In this document: one piece after another, positions 37,019-46,212 of the stretch | Layout: every line of letters starts with the position of its first letter | How positions within the stretch are numbered: the stretch's first letter is position 1 | Assembly (NCBI RefSeq): GCF_003634635.1 | Contig: NZ_RBJB01000003.1 | Location: 496,001-560,000, forward strand | Length of the DNA: 64,000 nt | From: Marinobacter nauticus | GTDB lineage: Bacteria > Pseudomonadota > Gammaproteobacteria > Pseudomonadales > Oleiphilaceae | Direction of reading: 5' to 3' | The notes under the pieces: model-generated | What the model was told of the DNA's origin: nothing | The model's database searches: none | Seen by the model: the letters and a program-made list of their open reading frames with translations, nothing else | Position numbers and translations under genes: made by a program

Positions 37019-39026
37019 GCGCCCATTCCGGGAACGTTCTCCAACGGTTAATCCAGGCAGGGATCAGGGTCGCTTCAATGGGCGGAGACATGGCAAATCC
37101 CTGAGCGCATTCGCACCCGAGGCTCAACAGAATCTCACCTTGCCTGACAGTTTCCACGCCCTCCGCAACCACCTGCTTCCCGAAAACCCGCGACAGACCG
37201 ATCACCCCCTGAAGAATCGACAGGTTTTCACCGTTATCCTCAATGCCGGATACAAACTCCCGATCGATTTTCAGAGTATCGACAGGAAGGCGCTTGAGAT
37301 AAGACAACGATGAGTAGCCAGTACCAAAGTCATCCAGGGAGAAGGTCACCCCAAGCTCACGGCAATCCGCAATGGTCTGTACGGCTTTGTCCAAATCCCC
37401 AAGTGCAGCGGTTTCCAGGATTTCCAGATCTAGCCTGACAGGGTCAACCCCCGGAAAGGCCGACAGGATTTTGGTCAGATGCCCGGCAAAGTGATCAGAC
37501 TGAAGATGGTTGGCAGCAATGTTAACGCTGACATTGACCCTGACGCCCTCTTGCTCCCAGCGCTGTATCTGCAGCAGAGAGTTTCTCAACACCCATTCAC
37601 CAACCTGAATATTCAGCGTGTGATGCTCAATGGCGGGCAGGAAGTAACTCGGAGGGAGCAGCCCTTCCTGCGGATGTTGCCAGCGGATCAGCGCTTCAAC
37701 GCCCAAAACCTCTCCAGTCCGGAGATTAACCTTGGGTTGAAAATAAAGCCGGAACTCATCCTGGTTGAGCCCCCTGCGGATGTCCTCCAGTAACAACTGA
37801 CGGGCTCGATACTGGCTCCGCTCGCCGGCATCAAGATAAAGCCAGCCACTGCGCATCTCGTGTTTTGCCCGATACAGGGTATTATCCGCCTGCCTCAGCA
37901 AGCTGTCTGCGTCCTCAACGGCGCCATCCGGAAACAGGACAACACCAGCCGTAAATCCCGCGGAAACCTCAACACCGTCAAGTTCAAAAGGCTGACTGGC
38001 CGTCAAACGCAGAGCTTCCAGCCGCGACTCGGCTTGGCTGGCATCCGGCAGCAACAATGCAAACTCATCACCACCTGTTCGCGCCAGGCAGGCATCCGCC
38101 GGGATCGCATCCAGCCACCGCCGGGAGAGCAAGCCAAGCAGTCGGTCTGCGGCATCTTCTCCCAGACAGTCGTTGAGATCCTTGAAGTTATCAAGATCAA
38201 TAGACACAAGCGCTGCCGAGTTCCCAGCTCTCACGTCATCAGCAAGGTATTCACGAATTCGGCGGACGATGCCGTTTCGGTTCCAGAGGCCGGTCAAGGC
38301 ATCGGTGTAAGCGAGCGTTTCCAGATGGTGCTGATATTCTCGGGCTTGTTCTTCCAGGGCCTGATTCAGCCTTTCATGCTGTATTCGGGACAGCTCATCT
38401 TCGGCCCTCAAGCGGGCCATTTTCTCCCGCATTAACTGAATCGTGCTTGATGACAGTTTTCCGTAAATTTCCAACAGCGCGTTGACCAGCACAGAGGCGG
38501 AACCGCTCAGCTCTGCATCGACCCGGTTTTTTGCCTCACTGACTTCCAGGCCTTGCTGAACCAACTCAACCGTCAGAGCCATTCGGCGATCTGATTCGAG
38601 GATATGGAAGGCTAACCAGCGTGTGAGGAAGTCAAACAGCCTGGTTAACACCTCTTCCTGAGGTTCGCGGCTGTTGCGCAGCTCCTCAACCTGCGCAAAA
38701 AACATCTGGTGTGCATCGTGGTGATTTCTCGCCATCACCGCTTCACCGAGGGTTAGGTTCCAGATCGCTTCCTCGTATTCAAAATGAAACGCCGCGTAGG
38801 TGAGCAACTCATCGAGAATCTGATCGGGTGTTAACTCGGAGGTGTCCGATGCAAAGTGCCAGGCCAGCCGATTAAGGATATTGACCAGCACCCTGTGCTG
38901 TTGATCAATATCATCAATGCCGGTTTCGAAATTCCGGTTCCAGGGAAAGATTTCGAAGGCATTCGGCACATCATTGGTCACAGAAGGACTCCCAAAACGG
39001 CAACCACCGTCTTGAGCATAGTTCAA
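36993..39026 (-). CDS. Hemerythrin-GGDEF-EAL c-di-GMP signalling protein
   Basis: The 677-residue soluble protein starts with a bacteriohemerythrin domain (about residues 30-160; DDIDQQHRVLV, HFEYEE, HHDAHQMFF), continues with a coiled coil, a GGDEF domain with intact TGGDEFALLL and an EAL domain with EALIRW, EILE and DDFGTGYSS. The I-site is not conserved. The di-iron domain could sense O2 or NO and switch between making and breaking c-di-GMP. Start 39026 is ATG; a GTG at 38978 with a good GGGAG is an alternative. Its 3' end overlaps ubiT. Confidence 0.88.
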   Translation of the reverse strand: MNYAQDGGCRFGSPSVTNDVPNAFEIFPWNRNFETGIDDIDQQHRVLVNILNRLAWHFASDTSELTPDQILDELLTYAAFHFEYEEAIWNLTLGEAVMARNHHDAHQMFFAQVEELRNSREPQEEVLTRLFDFLTRWLAFHILESDRRMALTVELVQQGLEVSEAKNRVDAELSGSASVLVNALLEIYGKLSSSTIQLMREKMARLRAEDELSRIQHERLNQALEEQAREYQHHLETLAYTDALTGLWNRNGIVRRIREYLADDVRAGNSAALVSIDLDNFKDLNDCLGEDAADRLLGLLSRRWLDAIPADACLARTGGDEFALLLPDASQAESRLEALRLTASQPFELDGVEVSAGFTAGVVLFPDGAVEDADSLLRQADNTLYRAKHEMRSGWLYLDAGERSQYRARQLLLEDIRRGLNQDEFRLYFQPKVNLRTGEVLGVEALIRWQHPQEGLLPPSYFLPAIEHHTLNIQVGEWVLRNSLLQIQRWEQEGVRVNVSVNIAANHLQSDHFAGHLTKILSAFPGVDPVRLDLEILETAALGDLDKAVQTIADCRELGVTFSLDDFGTGYSSLSYLKRLPVDTLKIDREFVSGIEDNGENLSILQGVIGLSRVFGKQVVAEGVETVRQGEILLSLGCECAQGFAMSPPIEATLIPAWINRWRTFPEWALTRVSENP

Positions 39027-39077
39027 CTTCCGTTACATGCACTTGTTTAAAATCAGGGGCCACCAAGGCCAGAGATC

Positions 39078-40265
39078 TCAGCCAGGCATTCCATCGGCCC
39101 TAGCCGTAACCAGAAACCGACCGTAGGAAACTCCGTAAAGCAGATAAGTAAGCAGCCAGAGTACAAATGGCAGCATCACTCCGCCTAAAAGGTAATGCTC
39201 GGGCCACCACACAGGAACAAAGGTTCGCGACAATGCTGTCGCAACCAATGTTATCAATGCCGGCCAGATCAGCCACGGCAGCGCCAGCGGTCTTCCGGTG
39301 TGCCGCAGCCCGGCAATACAGAACACAGCAAGAATTGCCGTACCCGCAGCACCTGCCGACAAGGCATGGCGGCCGGTGTAACCTGGCAGGGTGTCGATGA
39401 GTGCGGTGATACCCACCAGAACCAGCCCGACCACCATCCACAGATACGCCAGCGTCAGCAGCAACAGATACAACCGGGTCATCGCCCTGCCCCACGGCCA
39501 TTCACTCAGACGGTCGGCCTGGGCTGCCGCAGCGGCAAGGGCAATCCAGCCGGTAACCACGTGGCCCGGAGCCCAGAAATCCGCAATCACAAACAGAATC
39601 AACGCGGCCACCGCCAGATGCTCCCGGGCAGGTGTTAATCGACCAGGGCCCGAAAGGCCGATTTCCTTCCGTGCCTCCATGGCCACCACCCGGATAATAC
39701 GAGTAGCCGTGAGAGCGATCAGTACCAGTAGCAGATTGACGGTGGTGTTAAGGATCATCACCGGCGTGATCGTGCCGGCGACATCCGGCCACAACCAGGC
39801 CACATAGAAAAGCCCCTGAACCAGCACATAGCCGATCAGAGCCATGCCGATACTCAGGTGTCGGCGGCCAGCCTCGGACAGCAAGGCCGGGGCTGCCCAG
39901 AGTAACAAAACAAGAGGAAAGGCAAGGTTCACAATAGCCACCAGCCAGCCTGGTATCAGAGCGGACAACCAGAACAGTACCCGCCCCGCCAGCCAGAGCA
40001 TAATCAGGGCAGCCAAGGGCTTTCCTGCGATGGGTGCCACACTGGCCCAGGAAGGAATCGAGGTCAGCAGAAACCCTACCAGGGCTGCACTGACAAACCC
40101 GAACAGCATTTCATGGCCATGCCAGGCCAACGGAGGCAACGCCATGGGCAGGATGAATTGCTGCATCAGCGCACCAATCCAGGGCAGCAGCGCAATTGGC
40201 GCGTACAGGGCGCCCAACAGGAAAAAGGGCCGGAAGCCGTAAGCCAGCCAGGGATGGTTAAACAT
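39078..40265 (-). CDS. nnrS: NnrS family heme/copper membrane protein
   Basis: The 395-residue protein has about 12 helices and NnrS motifs FRPFFLLGALYA, LAWHGHEMLFGF and GRHALSAGAAGT. NnrS proteins bind heme and copper and protect against NO stress, in particular damage through dinitrosyl iron complexes. The ATG at 40265 overlaps the stop of the upstream substrate-binding protein gene by 8 bp; the longer reading to 40367 lies wholly inside that gene. It is last in an operon with an ABC importer. Confidence 0.92.
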   Translation of the reverse strand: MFNHPWLAYGFRPFFLLGALYAPIALLPWIGALMQQFILPMALPPLAWHGHEMLFGFVSAALVGFLLTSIPSWASVAPIAGKPLAALIMLWLAGRVLFWLSALIPGWLVAIVNLAFPLVLLLWAAPALLSEAGRRHLSIGMALIGYVLVQGLFYVAWLWPDVAGTITPVMILNTTVNLLLVLIALTATRIIRVVAMEARKEIGLSGPGRLTPAREHLAVAALILFVIADFWAPGHVVTGWIALAAAAAQADRLSEWPWGRAMTRLYLLLLTLAYLWMVVGLVLVGITALIDTLPGYTGRHALSAGAAGTAILAVFCIAGLRHTGRPLALPWLIWPALITLVATALSRTFVPVWWPEHYLLGGVMLPFVLWLLTYLLYGVSYGRFLVTARADGMPG

Positions 40266-41244
40266 GGTAGAAATCCGCATCCGGCAACTTCCCGCCGATG
40301 AACCCAGACGACAATTCAGACAGTGCCGAGAAGAAGTCCTCCAGAGCTGGCCGGGCTTCCTGCGCATTGACCATTTTCAGTGCGGTGCGGGCAATCGCTC
40401 CTTCATACACCTGACGGCTCAAGGGTGACCGATCCGCACCCAACCTCGCCGCGTCCTCTGGCTGCCTAACTACCCAGTCAACCGCCCGGCCAATGGCCGC
40501 TTGCAGCGCTGCAACCTGCTCAGGCGCCTGCTCCAGCAACTCCCGCCGGCAAAGTACCCCTGCCTGCGGCAGCAGTGGCTCACCACCGGCCAGCCGCGCC
40601 CACTCCTGCTGCAGATCCAGCTCTTGGGGTGACTGCCCGAACTGCATGCTCTGTAGCCGGGTTGCCGTGCGCATGGGTTCCGGCAACACCGCCGCGTCCA
40701 GGCGTTGCGCCACATACATCTGTACCGTCTCGAACGGGCTGGACTGATAGCTCACCTTGACGTCACGTCCCACTTCCAGGCCCGCCTTACCGAGCAAGTA
40801 GCGGAACACCAGATCCGGCATATCCCCGCGCCAGGGCACGCCCACATACCTGCCGGCCAGATCTTCCATCTTCGCCAACGGGCCTTTCTGCTCGAGGCCC
40901 AGCATGCCCAGGGTGCCCCACACATTCACGTTCATCAGCACCACGGGAACGCCACGGTTATACAGATTGGCGGCCACATTGGTCGGGGTTGCCGTCACCA
41001 TCACTTCCGCCCGCGCCAGCCAGGCCCGCAACTGATCCGGGTCTTTCCAGTCCCGAAGTTCCCGTTCAGGGATCAGGTTTTTCAGCTCCGGATCTTCCAG
41101 CGCCCGGGCCAGGATCACCTGGGGCAAGCCAAGAGGTGTCGCTGCAATCAGTTTGCCGGGTTTGGCTGCAAACGCCCTTTGTAGGGGTACGGCTGACATC
41201 AAAGCCGAACAGGCCGCCAGTTTGAGCAATTCACGACGATTCAT
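40258..41244 (-). CDS. ABC transporter substrate-binding protein (NMT1/SsuA-like), probably Tat-exported
   Basis: The 328-residue protein begins MNRRELLKLAACSALMSAV, a twin-arginine-like signal, with likely cleavage after AFA. The mature part has the two-lobe pattern of the nitrate/sulfonate/taurine/thiamine-precursor binding group (GRYVGVPWRGDMPDLVFRYLL, LDAAVLPEPM). The ligand cannot be inferred. A Tat route would mean the protein folds, perhaps with a cofactor, before export. Its start overlaps the ATPase stop by 4 bp, and nnrS overlaps its end, so this is a tight operon. Confidence 0.82.
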   Translation of the reverse strand: MNRRELLKLAACSALMSAVPLQRAFAAKPGKLIAATPLGLPQVILARALEDPELKNLIPERELRDWKDPDQLRAWLARAEVMVTATPTNVAANLYNRGVPVVLMNVNVWGTLGMLGLEQKGPLAKMEDLAGRYVGVPWRGDMPDLVFRYLLGKAGLEVGRDVKVSYQSSPFETVQMYVAQRLDAAVLPEPMRTATRLQSMQFGQSPQELDLQQEWARLAGGEPLLPQAGVLCRRELLEQAPEQVAALQAAIGRAVDWVVRQPEDAARLGADRSPLSRQVYEGAIARTALKMVNAQEARPALEDFFSALSELSSGFIGGKLPDADFYHV

Positions 41245-41981
41245 GCCACCTCCGAATCCGGATGAAACAGAAAACTCTCGCTGACCACCGGTTGCCTCAG
41301 CAGGTGGCCAGCTTCTTCATACAGCCAGGCATGGCTGCGTTCGCGGTAAGGGGTTGTGACCGGATGTTCAAACACCACGGTGCCGGGCGAGCCGGAAACA
41401 ACAATAATTCGATGGGCCAGACGCAGGGCTTCAGTGAGATCGTGAGTCACCATCAAGGTCGCTATACCCTGATCGACCACAAGCCGTTCCACCAGATCCT
41501 GGGCTTCGCTGCGCAGCCCCACATCCAGGGCACTGAAAGGCTCATCCAACAGCAGGAAATCGGCGCCCACTGCCAGCGCCCTCGCCAGAGCCACCCGCTG
41601 TTGCATGCCACCAGACAGCTCGTGGGGAAAATGCTCATCATAATCTGAAAGCCCTACCTGGTCGGCCAACTCTTTCGCCTGCGTCAGTCGATCTCGCCGG
41701 GGCACGCCCCGGGCTTTCAGGCCCAGGGCAATGTTATCGAGCAGCCGCCGCCAGGGCAGCAACCGGGGCTCCTGGAATACCGCTGCGGTGGTTGTAAACT
41801 GATTGCTCACCTGTCCCGAAGTGGCGTCCAGCACTCCCGATGCCATACGCAACAGGCTGGTTTTTCCGCAGCCGGACGGCCCCACCAGGCACACGGACTC
41901 ACCCGGCGCCACCTGAAGATCCACGTCCGACACAATGGTGTTCGGGCCAAGATCCAGTGAAACCTTTTGCAGCGTCAGCAT
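41241..41981 (-). CDS. ABC transporter ATP-binding protein (NrtD/SsuB-like)
   Basis: The 246-residue ATPase has Walker A GPSGCGKTS at about residue 34, signature LSGGMQQRVALARAL, Walker B LLLDEPFSALD and the switch histidine MVTHDL. It powers the importer formed with the adjacent permease and binding protein. It belongs to the NrtCD/SsuB/TauB branch by its motif context. It starts 10 bp after the permease stop. Confidence 0.9.
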   Translation of the reverse strand: MLTLQKVSLDLGPNTIVSDVDLQVAPGESVCLVGPSGCGKTSLLRMASGVLDATSGQVSNQFTTTAAVFQEPRLLPWRRLLDNIALGLKARGVPRRDRLTQAKELADQVGLSDYDEHFPHELSGGMQQRVALARALAVGADFLLLDEPFSALDVGLRSEAQDLVERLVVDQGIATLMVTHDLTEALRLAHRIIVVSGSPGTVVFEHPVTTPYRERSHAWLYEEAGHLLRQPVVSESFLFHPDSEVA

Positions 41982-41991
41982 CGCAAACTCC

Positions 41992-42777
41992 TCAGCCCGG
42001 CATGGCAGGGCCTTTGACCTGCCGCCAGGGTTCCATTTTTTTCTGCAAGGGGCGCAGAAAACCGTGTTCGGCCACTAGCAGCAACACCACGACCACCACA
42101 ATCCAGGCCATGGCACCGGCAGTGTCCAGGCTCACCCGGGCCATGGCCATGCCCTCCCCTACCCCATCTTCTGTGGCAAACAATTCCGCCATTACGGTGA
42201 CTTTCCAGGCCACCCCCAGAGCGGTAATCAATGCCGGGAATACGTAGGAAACAATGTGGGGCAGATAGAAATCCCAAAGGCGCATGGCAAAGGGCACGCG
42301 GAACACATCGCCCATCTCCTGCAGGCGCTGGTCCAGGGTTCGTGCACCAATCTGGGCACCGGCAAAAGCAACCGGAATGGTGGTGGCCACCACCGTGTAG
42401 ATCGCCGCCAGGGAGCCGCTGCCGAACCACAACATTGCCAGCACAATCCAGGCGATGGGCGGTATGCCCAGAAGTACGGTTGAAACCGGCTCCAGCGCTC
42501 GGCCAACCGTGTGGGACAACCCTGCAATAAGGCCCAGAGCAACACCAGCCAGCGCAGCAATGGCAAAGCCGGTCATGGCCCGCCAGGTGGTGGCCCAGAC
42601 GGCCGTCCAGAGCTCACCGTTGTCGGCAAAGCCAACGAGGGACGATAGCGCATCCCGCGGGCCGGGGAGCAAAAAGCTACCGTATGACAAACTCCCCCAC
42701 TCCCAGAGCGCCACGAATAATAAAACTCCGGTAAGGCTGCCACCCCAACCCAGACCACTGCGAATCAAACTGCCCAT
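41992..42777 (-). CDS. ABC transporter permease (SsuC/TauC-like)
   Basis: The 261-residue protein has about six helices and the EAA-type loop near LDQRLQEMGDVFRVPFAMRLWDFYLPHIV, as in nitrate/taurine-type importers. The start at 42777 is preferred over 42804 because an FNR-type box at 42834-42847 with a -10 TACACT at 42806-42811 puts the inferred transcript start near 42799. It is the first gene of the permease-ATPase-binding protein-nnrS operon. Confidence 0.85.
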   Translation of the reverse strand: MGSLIRSGLGWGGSLTGVLLFVALWEWGSLSYGSFLLPGPRDALSSLVGFADNGELWTAVWATTWRAMTGFAIAALAGVALGLIAGLSHTVGRALEPVSTVLLGIPPIAWIVLAMLWFGSGSLAAIYTVVATTIPVAFAGAQIGARTLDQRLQEMGDVFRVPFAMRLWDFYLPHIVSYVFPALITALGVAWKVTVMAELFATEDGVGEGMAMARVSLDTAGAMAWIVVVVVLLLVAEHGFLRPLQKKMEPWRQVKGPAMPG

Positions 42778-42805
42778 ACACTCACACCCTGCAAGAACTG
42801 ACATG

Positions 42806-42876
42806 AGTGTACCCGCACGGACGCAAACTCCTGTTGACGAAAATCAAATACGAATCAGTTTCATTTGCAGTATATT
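42806..42876. promoter_or_regulatory. Divergent promoters sharing one FNR/DNR-type box (42834-42847)
   Basis: TTGAC-GAAA-ATCAA at 42834-42847 matches consensus but for one base. On the minus side TACACT (42806-42811) is centred 32 bp away; on the plus side TATATT (42871-42876) is centred 33 bp away. Both spacings suit class II activation, so one dimer could drive the ABC-nnrS operon and the TonB receptor. A Fur-like stretch at 42846-42866 overlaps the plus-side promoter but is weak. Confidence 0.72.
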
Positions 42877-42916
42877 GCGATCCATTCTCAATCGTCAGCA
42901 GTTATCGGAGAACTCC

Positions 42917-44986
42917 ATGAATCGACGCCCCCATCCACTGGCTTTAGCCATCTTTGCCTTTTCCGTTTTACCCGCCGCACACGCTGCGACCGGCCATTCT
43001 TCGGAACTTAAGGAACTGGTCGTAACCGCCAAAGGCTACGAATCCGACACGCTGGAAACCGCGAGCGCAACAGAGCGTTTAACCACGGACAACACTGCCG
43101 CTTCGAAAACCGCCGGCGATCTCTTCCGTGGCAAACCCGGTCTGGCGGTTCAGGGCGATGGCGGCGCCTGGGGAGGTAACCCGGTTATTCGCGGCCTGAA
43201 AAAGGAAAGTGTGGTGCTTCTGGTGGACGGCGTTCGCCTGAATTCCGCCCAGCCCCAGGGGGCCATTGCTTCCCTGGCAGACATGAGCCTGCTGGATACC
43301 ATCGAAGTGGTCAAAGGCCCGGCCTCGGTACTGCACGGCACCGGTGCCATGGGCGGTGCTATCAACCTGCGTACTCCGGAGGCGACTTTCTCGGAACAAC
43401 CTGAAGCCAATGGTCGATTCTCCGGCAGCACTGGCACGGTGGACAGCAGCCTGGCCGGCGGCGCACTTTTGGAGCTTTCCAGCCGGAACCACGGCCTTGT
43501 TATCGGTGCCGCCGCCAAAGATGTGGACGACTACGGAACACCCGACGGTGATGTTGAAAACAGCGGCTTCCGCTCGGAATCCTTTCTGGCGAAATATGCT
43601 TTCAGGGTAACCGAGAACCAGAAACTGACGCTGAACCTGCAGAACCACGAAGACCGGGAAGTCTGGTATCCGGGCTCTGCCAAGCCCGGCCCGGGCGGCA
43701 ACGGCACGCTGACGATCCATTCGCCCAAGCAGAAGCGCACGCTAGCCGAACTCGGCTACGAGGCCGGCATCGGTACCGGCACCCTGGAGACCAGCATTTA
43801 TCGGCAGGAAGTGGACCGGCAAATCCGCGCCTGGTGGGATTTCAAGGAGCGCAATCAGGTGTGGAACGATGTCAGTTTCCGCACCGACGGTGTTAAAGCT
43901 CAGTACCGGTTGCCCGTGGGCGACAACCACCTTGTCACGGTTGGGGCCGAGGGCTGGGAAATGACCGGTGACCCGGAGCGTTTTACCTACAACCCGCCCA
44001 TGTCAGATAACGCCGTTGCCAACTCACCCTTCCGGGATGGCGAAATCGAGAGCCGGGGCCTGTTCGTCCAGGATGACATCATGGCCGGCAACTGGAACAT
44101 CCAGCTCGGCGCACGCTATGACAAGGTGACTGGCGATGCACGGGTGGTGGGCAACGGCCCGGCAGCCAGAACCGAGGGGTTAAAGAACACTTCCGAAACG
44201 CTGTCCTGGTCGGCCGGTGCCATCTACAACCTGAGCGACATGGTCAATCCTTACCTTAATATCGGTACCGCCTACCGTGCACCCGACATGCGCGAACGCT
44301 TTGAGGATGCCACCCGGGGTGACGGGTTCTTCCACCGCGGTAACCCGCAACTGGATCCAGAAAAATCCACCAGCGCGGAAGTTGGCCTGAAAGGTCGCGG
44401 CCGTCTGGGCCAATACCAGGTTGCAGCCTTCTACACCCGGATTGATGACTATATTGCAGGGCGTATCACCGGCCAGAACCACCCCCAGAATAACCTGCCC
44501 ATCAAACAGACCGAGAACCTGGATGAAGTGGTCATCTACGGTGCCGAAGCCGGTTTCGTGATGCCACTGGAAGCCTTAAACGCCAGCGCCCCGGCCATCG
44601 ACCTGGACGGCAGCCTTACCTGGCTGCGGGGTGAAAACAAACAGGACGATGAGCCGCTCTACCAGATGCCGGCTCCCGAACTGACTCTGGGGCTGGGCCA
44701 ACAAAACCGCTCCGGCTTCAACTGGCATGGGCAAGTGCGAGCAGTAGCCGAACAGGACCGGACCGCCGATGCCTTTTCCAACGGTACGGAAAACAGCACC
44801 CCCGGCTATGCAACCGTGGACGTGGAGCTGGGCTGGAACTTTGGTGCTACCGGCAGCCTCAGCGCACTGGAAGTCTCGGTTGAAGGCAACAACCTGCTGG
44901 ACAAGCGTTACCGGGAACACCTGACGGACGGAGGTATACTATCGCCGGGCCGCGGGCTGGTGGCCAAAGTCTCCGGACGCTTCTGA
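42917..44986 (+). CDS. TonB-dependent outer membrane receptor
   Basis: The 689-residue protein has a signal peptide (cleavage near AHAA), a TonB-box-like KELVVTAK, a plug domain (NPVIRGLKKESVVLLVDGVRLNSAQPQG, VVKGPASVLHGTGAMGGAINLRT) and a 22-strand-type barrel ending in a terminal Phe. It takes up a scarce ligand across the outer membrane; plug motifs resemble siderophore, heme or vitamin receptors rather than the OprC/NosA copper receptor. The ATG at 42917 has GGAG upstream. It is divergent from the ABC-nnrS operon and shares its FNR-type box. Confidence 0.9.
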   Translation: MNRRPHPLALAIFAFSVLPAAHAATGHSSELKELVVTAKGYESDTLETASATERLTTDNTAASKTAGDLFRGKPGLAVQGDGGAWGGNPVIRGLKKESVVLLVDGVRLNSAQPQGAIASLADMSLLDTIEVVKGPASVLHGTGAMGGAINLRTPEATFSEQPEANGRFSGSTGTVDSSLAGGALLELSSRNHGLVIGAAAKDVDDYGTPDGDVENSGFRSESFLAKYAFRVTENQKLTLNLQNHEDREVWYPGSAKPGPGGNGTLTIHSPKQKRTLAELGYEAGIGTGTLETSIYRQEVDRQIRAWWDFKERNQVWNDVSFRTDGVKAQYRLPVGDNHLVTVGAEGWEMTGDPERFTYNPPMSDNAVANSPFRDGEIESRGLFVQDDIMAGNWNIQLGARYDKVTGDARVVGNGPAARTEGLKNTSETLSWSAGAIYNLSDMVNPYLNIGTAYRAPDMRERFEDATRGDGFFHRGNPQLDPEKSTSAEVGLKGRGRLGQYQVAAFYTRIDDYIAGRITGQNHPQNNLPIKQTENLDEVVIYGAEAGFVMPLEALNASAPAIDLDGSLTWLRGENKQDDEPLYQMPAPELTLGLGQQNRSGFNWHGQVRAVAEQDRTADAFSNGTENSTPGYATVDVELGWNFGATGSLSALEVSVEGNNLLDKRYREHLTDGGILSPGRGLVAKVSGRF

Positions 44987-44991
44987 TCTCA

Positions 44992-45023
44992 ATGAGCCGC
45001 TCCCATGGAAGGTAGCGGCTCAT
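44992..45023 (+). other. Hairpin after the TonB receptor gene
   Basis: ATGAGCCGCT / AGCGGCTCAT form a perfect 10 bp stem with a 12-base loop just past the stop codon. There is no clear T run, so termination is only a possibility. Confidence 0.45.
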
Positions 45024-45073
45024 ATTCGCGCTAGTGTAGCGCCAAACACTGCACACCTGAGCCGCCGCGTTGA

Positions 45074-45382
45074 TTAGTTCCAGTAATCGTTGGCCGCTGC
45101 AACCGTCTGAAAGTGAACCGCGATTACTTCTGAGGCATGCATCAGCGCCTCACCATTTTGCGAATATTTTGCCCGCTCACGAAACAGAACCTCCTTGCTC
45201 GACTGGGTGCTTTTTACTCCCATTCGGGACAGTTTGATGGCTAGCTCAAAACCCTCCTGTGGGGAATCCGTAATCAGGCTGGGCAACCAGACCTCAGCTC
45301 TCTCCTCTGCCTGAATCGCCATCGGCATGAGCATGGCCAGTGCGACCAATAAAGTGGCTAGCTGTTTTTTTGTTTTCATCAT
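45074..45382 (-). CDS. Small secreted protein of unknown function
   Basis: The 102-residue protein has a signal peptide (MMKTKKQLATLLVALAMLMP, cleavage near IQA|E). The mature part is about 75 residues, charged, without cysteines, and ends DYWN. I do not recognise the family. The ATG at 45382 has AAGGAGAT upstream. It is convergent with the TonB receptor gene. Confidence 0.6.
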   Translation of the reverse strand: MMKTKKQLATLLVALAMLMPMAIQAEERAEVWLPSLITDSPQEGFELAIKLSRMGVKSTQSSKEVLFRERAKYSQNGEALMHASEVIAVHFQTVAAANDYWN

Positions 45383-45749
45383 CAGAATCTCCTTGAATCT
45401 CATCAGTCAAAACCCTCTAAAGGGAAGCACCTCCATTAATGGACCATAATACAATTATTTTCAATGAATCTTTAAGATCATGGAGATGCTACTAAGGAAG
45501 CAAATTCGGACAGCCTGCCTAGCATGCGCCCTACCAGCCTACATCATCAGTGAACGGGCAGCGCCTGATCATAACCGTATATTGGGGGTGACCGCTGAAC
45601 GAGAGTACCCGGCCTCTCTGGTCAATTACTGAGGATAGAAATCAGATATCGTGAACAGATTATCGCCGGCGCGCCTGCTGCTTAGTGACCCTATCACCAA
45701 GCAGTATACGTTCTCTCCGAAAGCACATAACTTTTAAGGAAAATTGACC
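45383..45749. other. Gene-free stretch, AT-richer than its surroundings
   Basis: These 367 bp between two divergent small genes hold no convincing ORF or RNA gene. A short palindrome CCATTAATGG (45433-45442) and an ATCTT-T-AAGAT dyad near 45470 are the only structures seen. Promoters of both flanking genes must lie here, but none stands out. Confidence 0.5.
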
Positions 45750-46196
45750 ATGACACTGGCTGAAAAACTCTGTCTGAGCGCCGCTTTCCTTTTCTTTATG
45801 ACCGGACTGTTGACCGGGATCTGGAAATACTGGTGCATGGCCAGAAGCCCGAAAGCTGTCGCCCCCCGGTACGTTGACATCGCCCACCGCAGCTCACTGA
45901 TGTACAGTTTTGCCTCCATGCTGCTGGGCTGGTTTGCCGGTCACAGCATTTACCCCGGCTGGCTGAACATCCTGGCAGCAGCGGCCGCCCTTGGCTTCTT
46001 CGCCCTGGCCATCGGCACCTACATCATTCACGGCCTGCTTCGGGACACCAGCAACCAACTGCGCAAACCCCACAGACTCGGTAATGCAACACTACCACCC
46101 TCTTTGATTCATGGTTTTATGGTGCTGCTGATTGTTGCCGAGATAGGAGGCACACTGGTTCTGGGGTCGGGCGCACTCATTGCCGTGTGGCAATGA
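45750..46196 (+). CDS. Four-helix membrane protein of unknown function
   Basis: The 148-residue protein has four predicted helices and a conserved-looking cytoplasmic loop KYWCMARSPKAVAPRYVDIAHRSSLMYS. No family was recognised. The ATG at 45750 has AAGGA upstream; a TTG two codons earlier is less likely. It is convergent with the next gene, 16 bp apart. Confidence 0.65.
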   Translation: MTLAEKLCLSAAFLFFMTGLLTGIWKYWCMARSPKAVAPRYVDIAHRSSLMYSFASMLLGWFAGHSIYPGWLNILAAAAALGFFALAIGTYIIHGLLRDTSNQLRKPHRLGNATLPPSLIHGFMVLLIVAEIGGTLVLGSGALIAVWQ

Positions 46197-46212
46197 ACCG
46201 GCCGGCTTAAGC

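Noticed and set aside
42846..42866. Fur-like AT-rich stretch before the TonB receptor gene
   Set aside because: The match to the 19-bp Fur consensus is weak and it overlaps the FNR-type box; not enough to call iron control.
42917..44986. TonB receptor as the copper receptor NosA/OprC
   Set aside because: The plug motifs do not match OprC/NosA as I remember them, and no copper-binding Met/His cluster stands out; only linkage to denitrification supports it.
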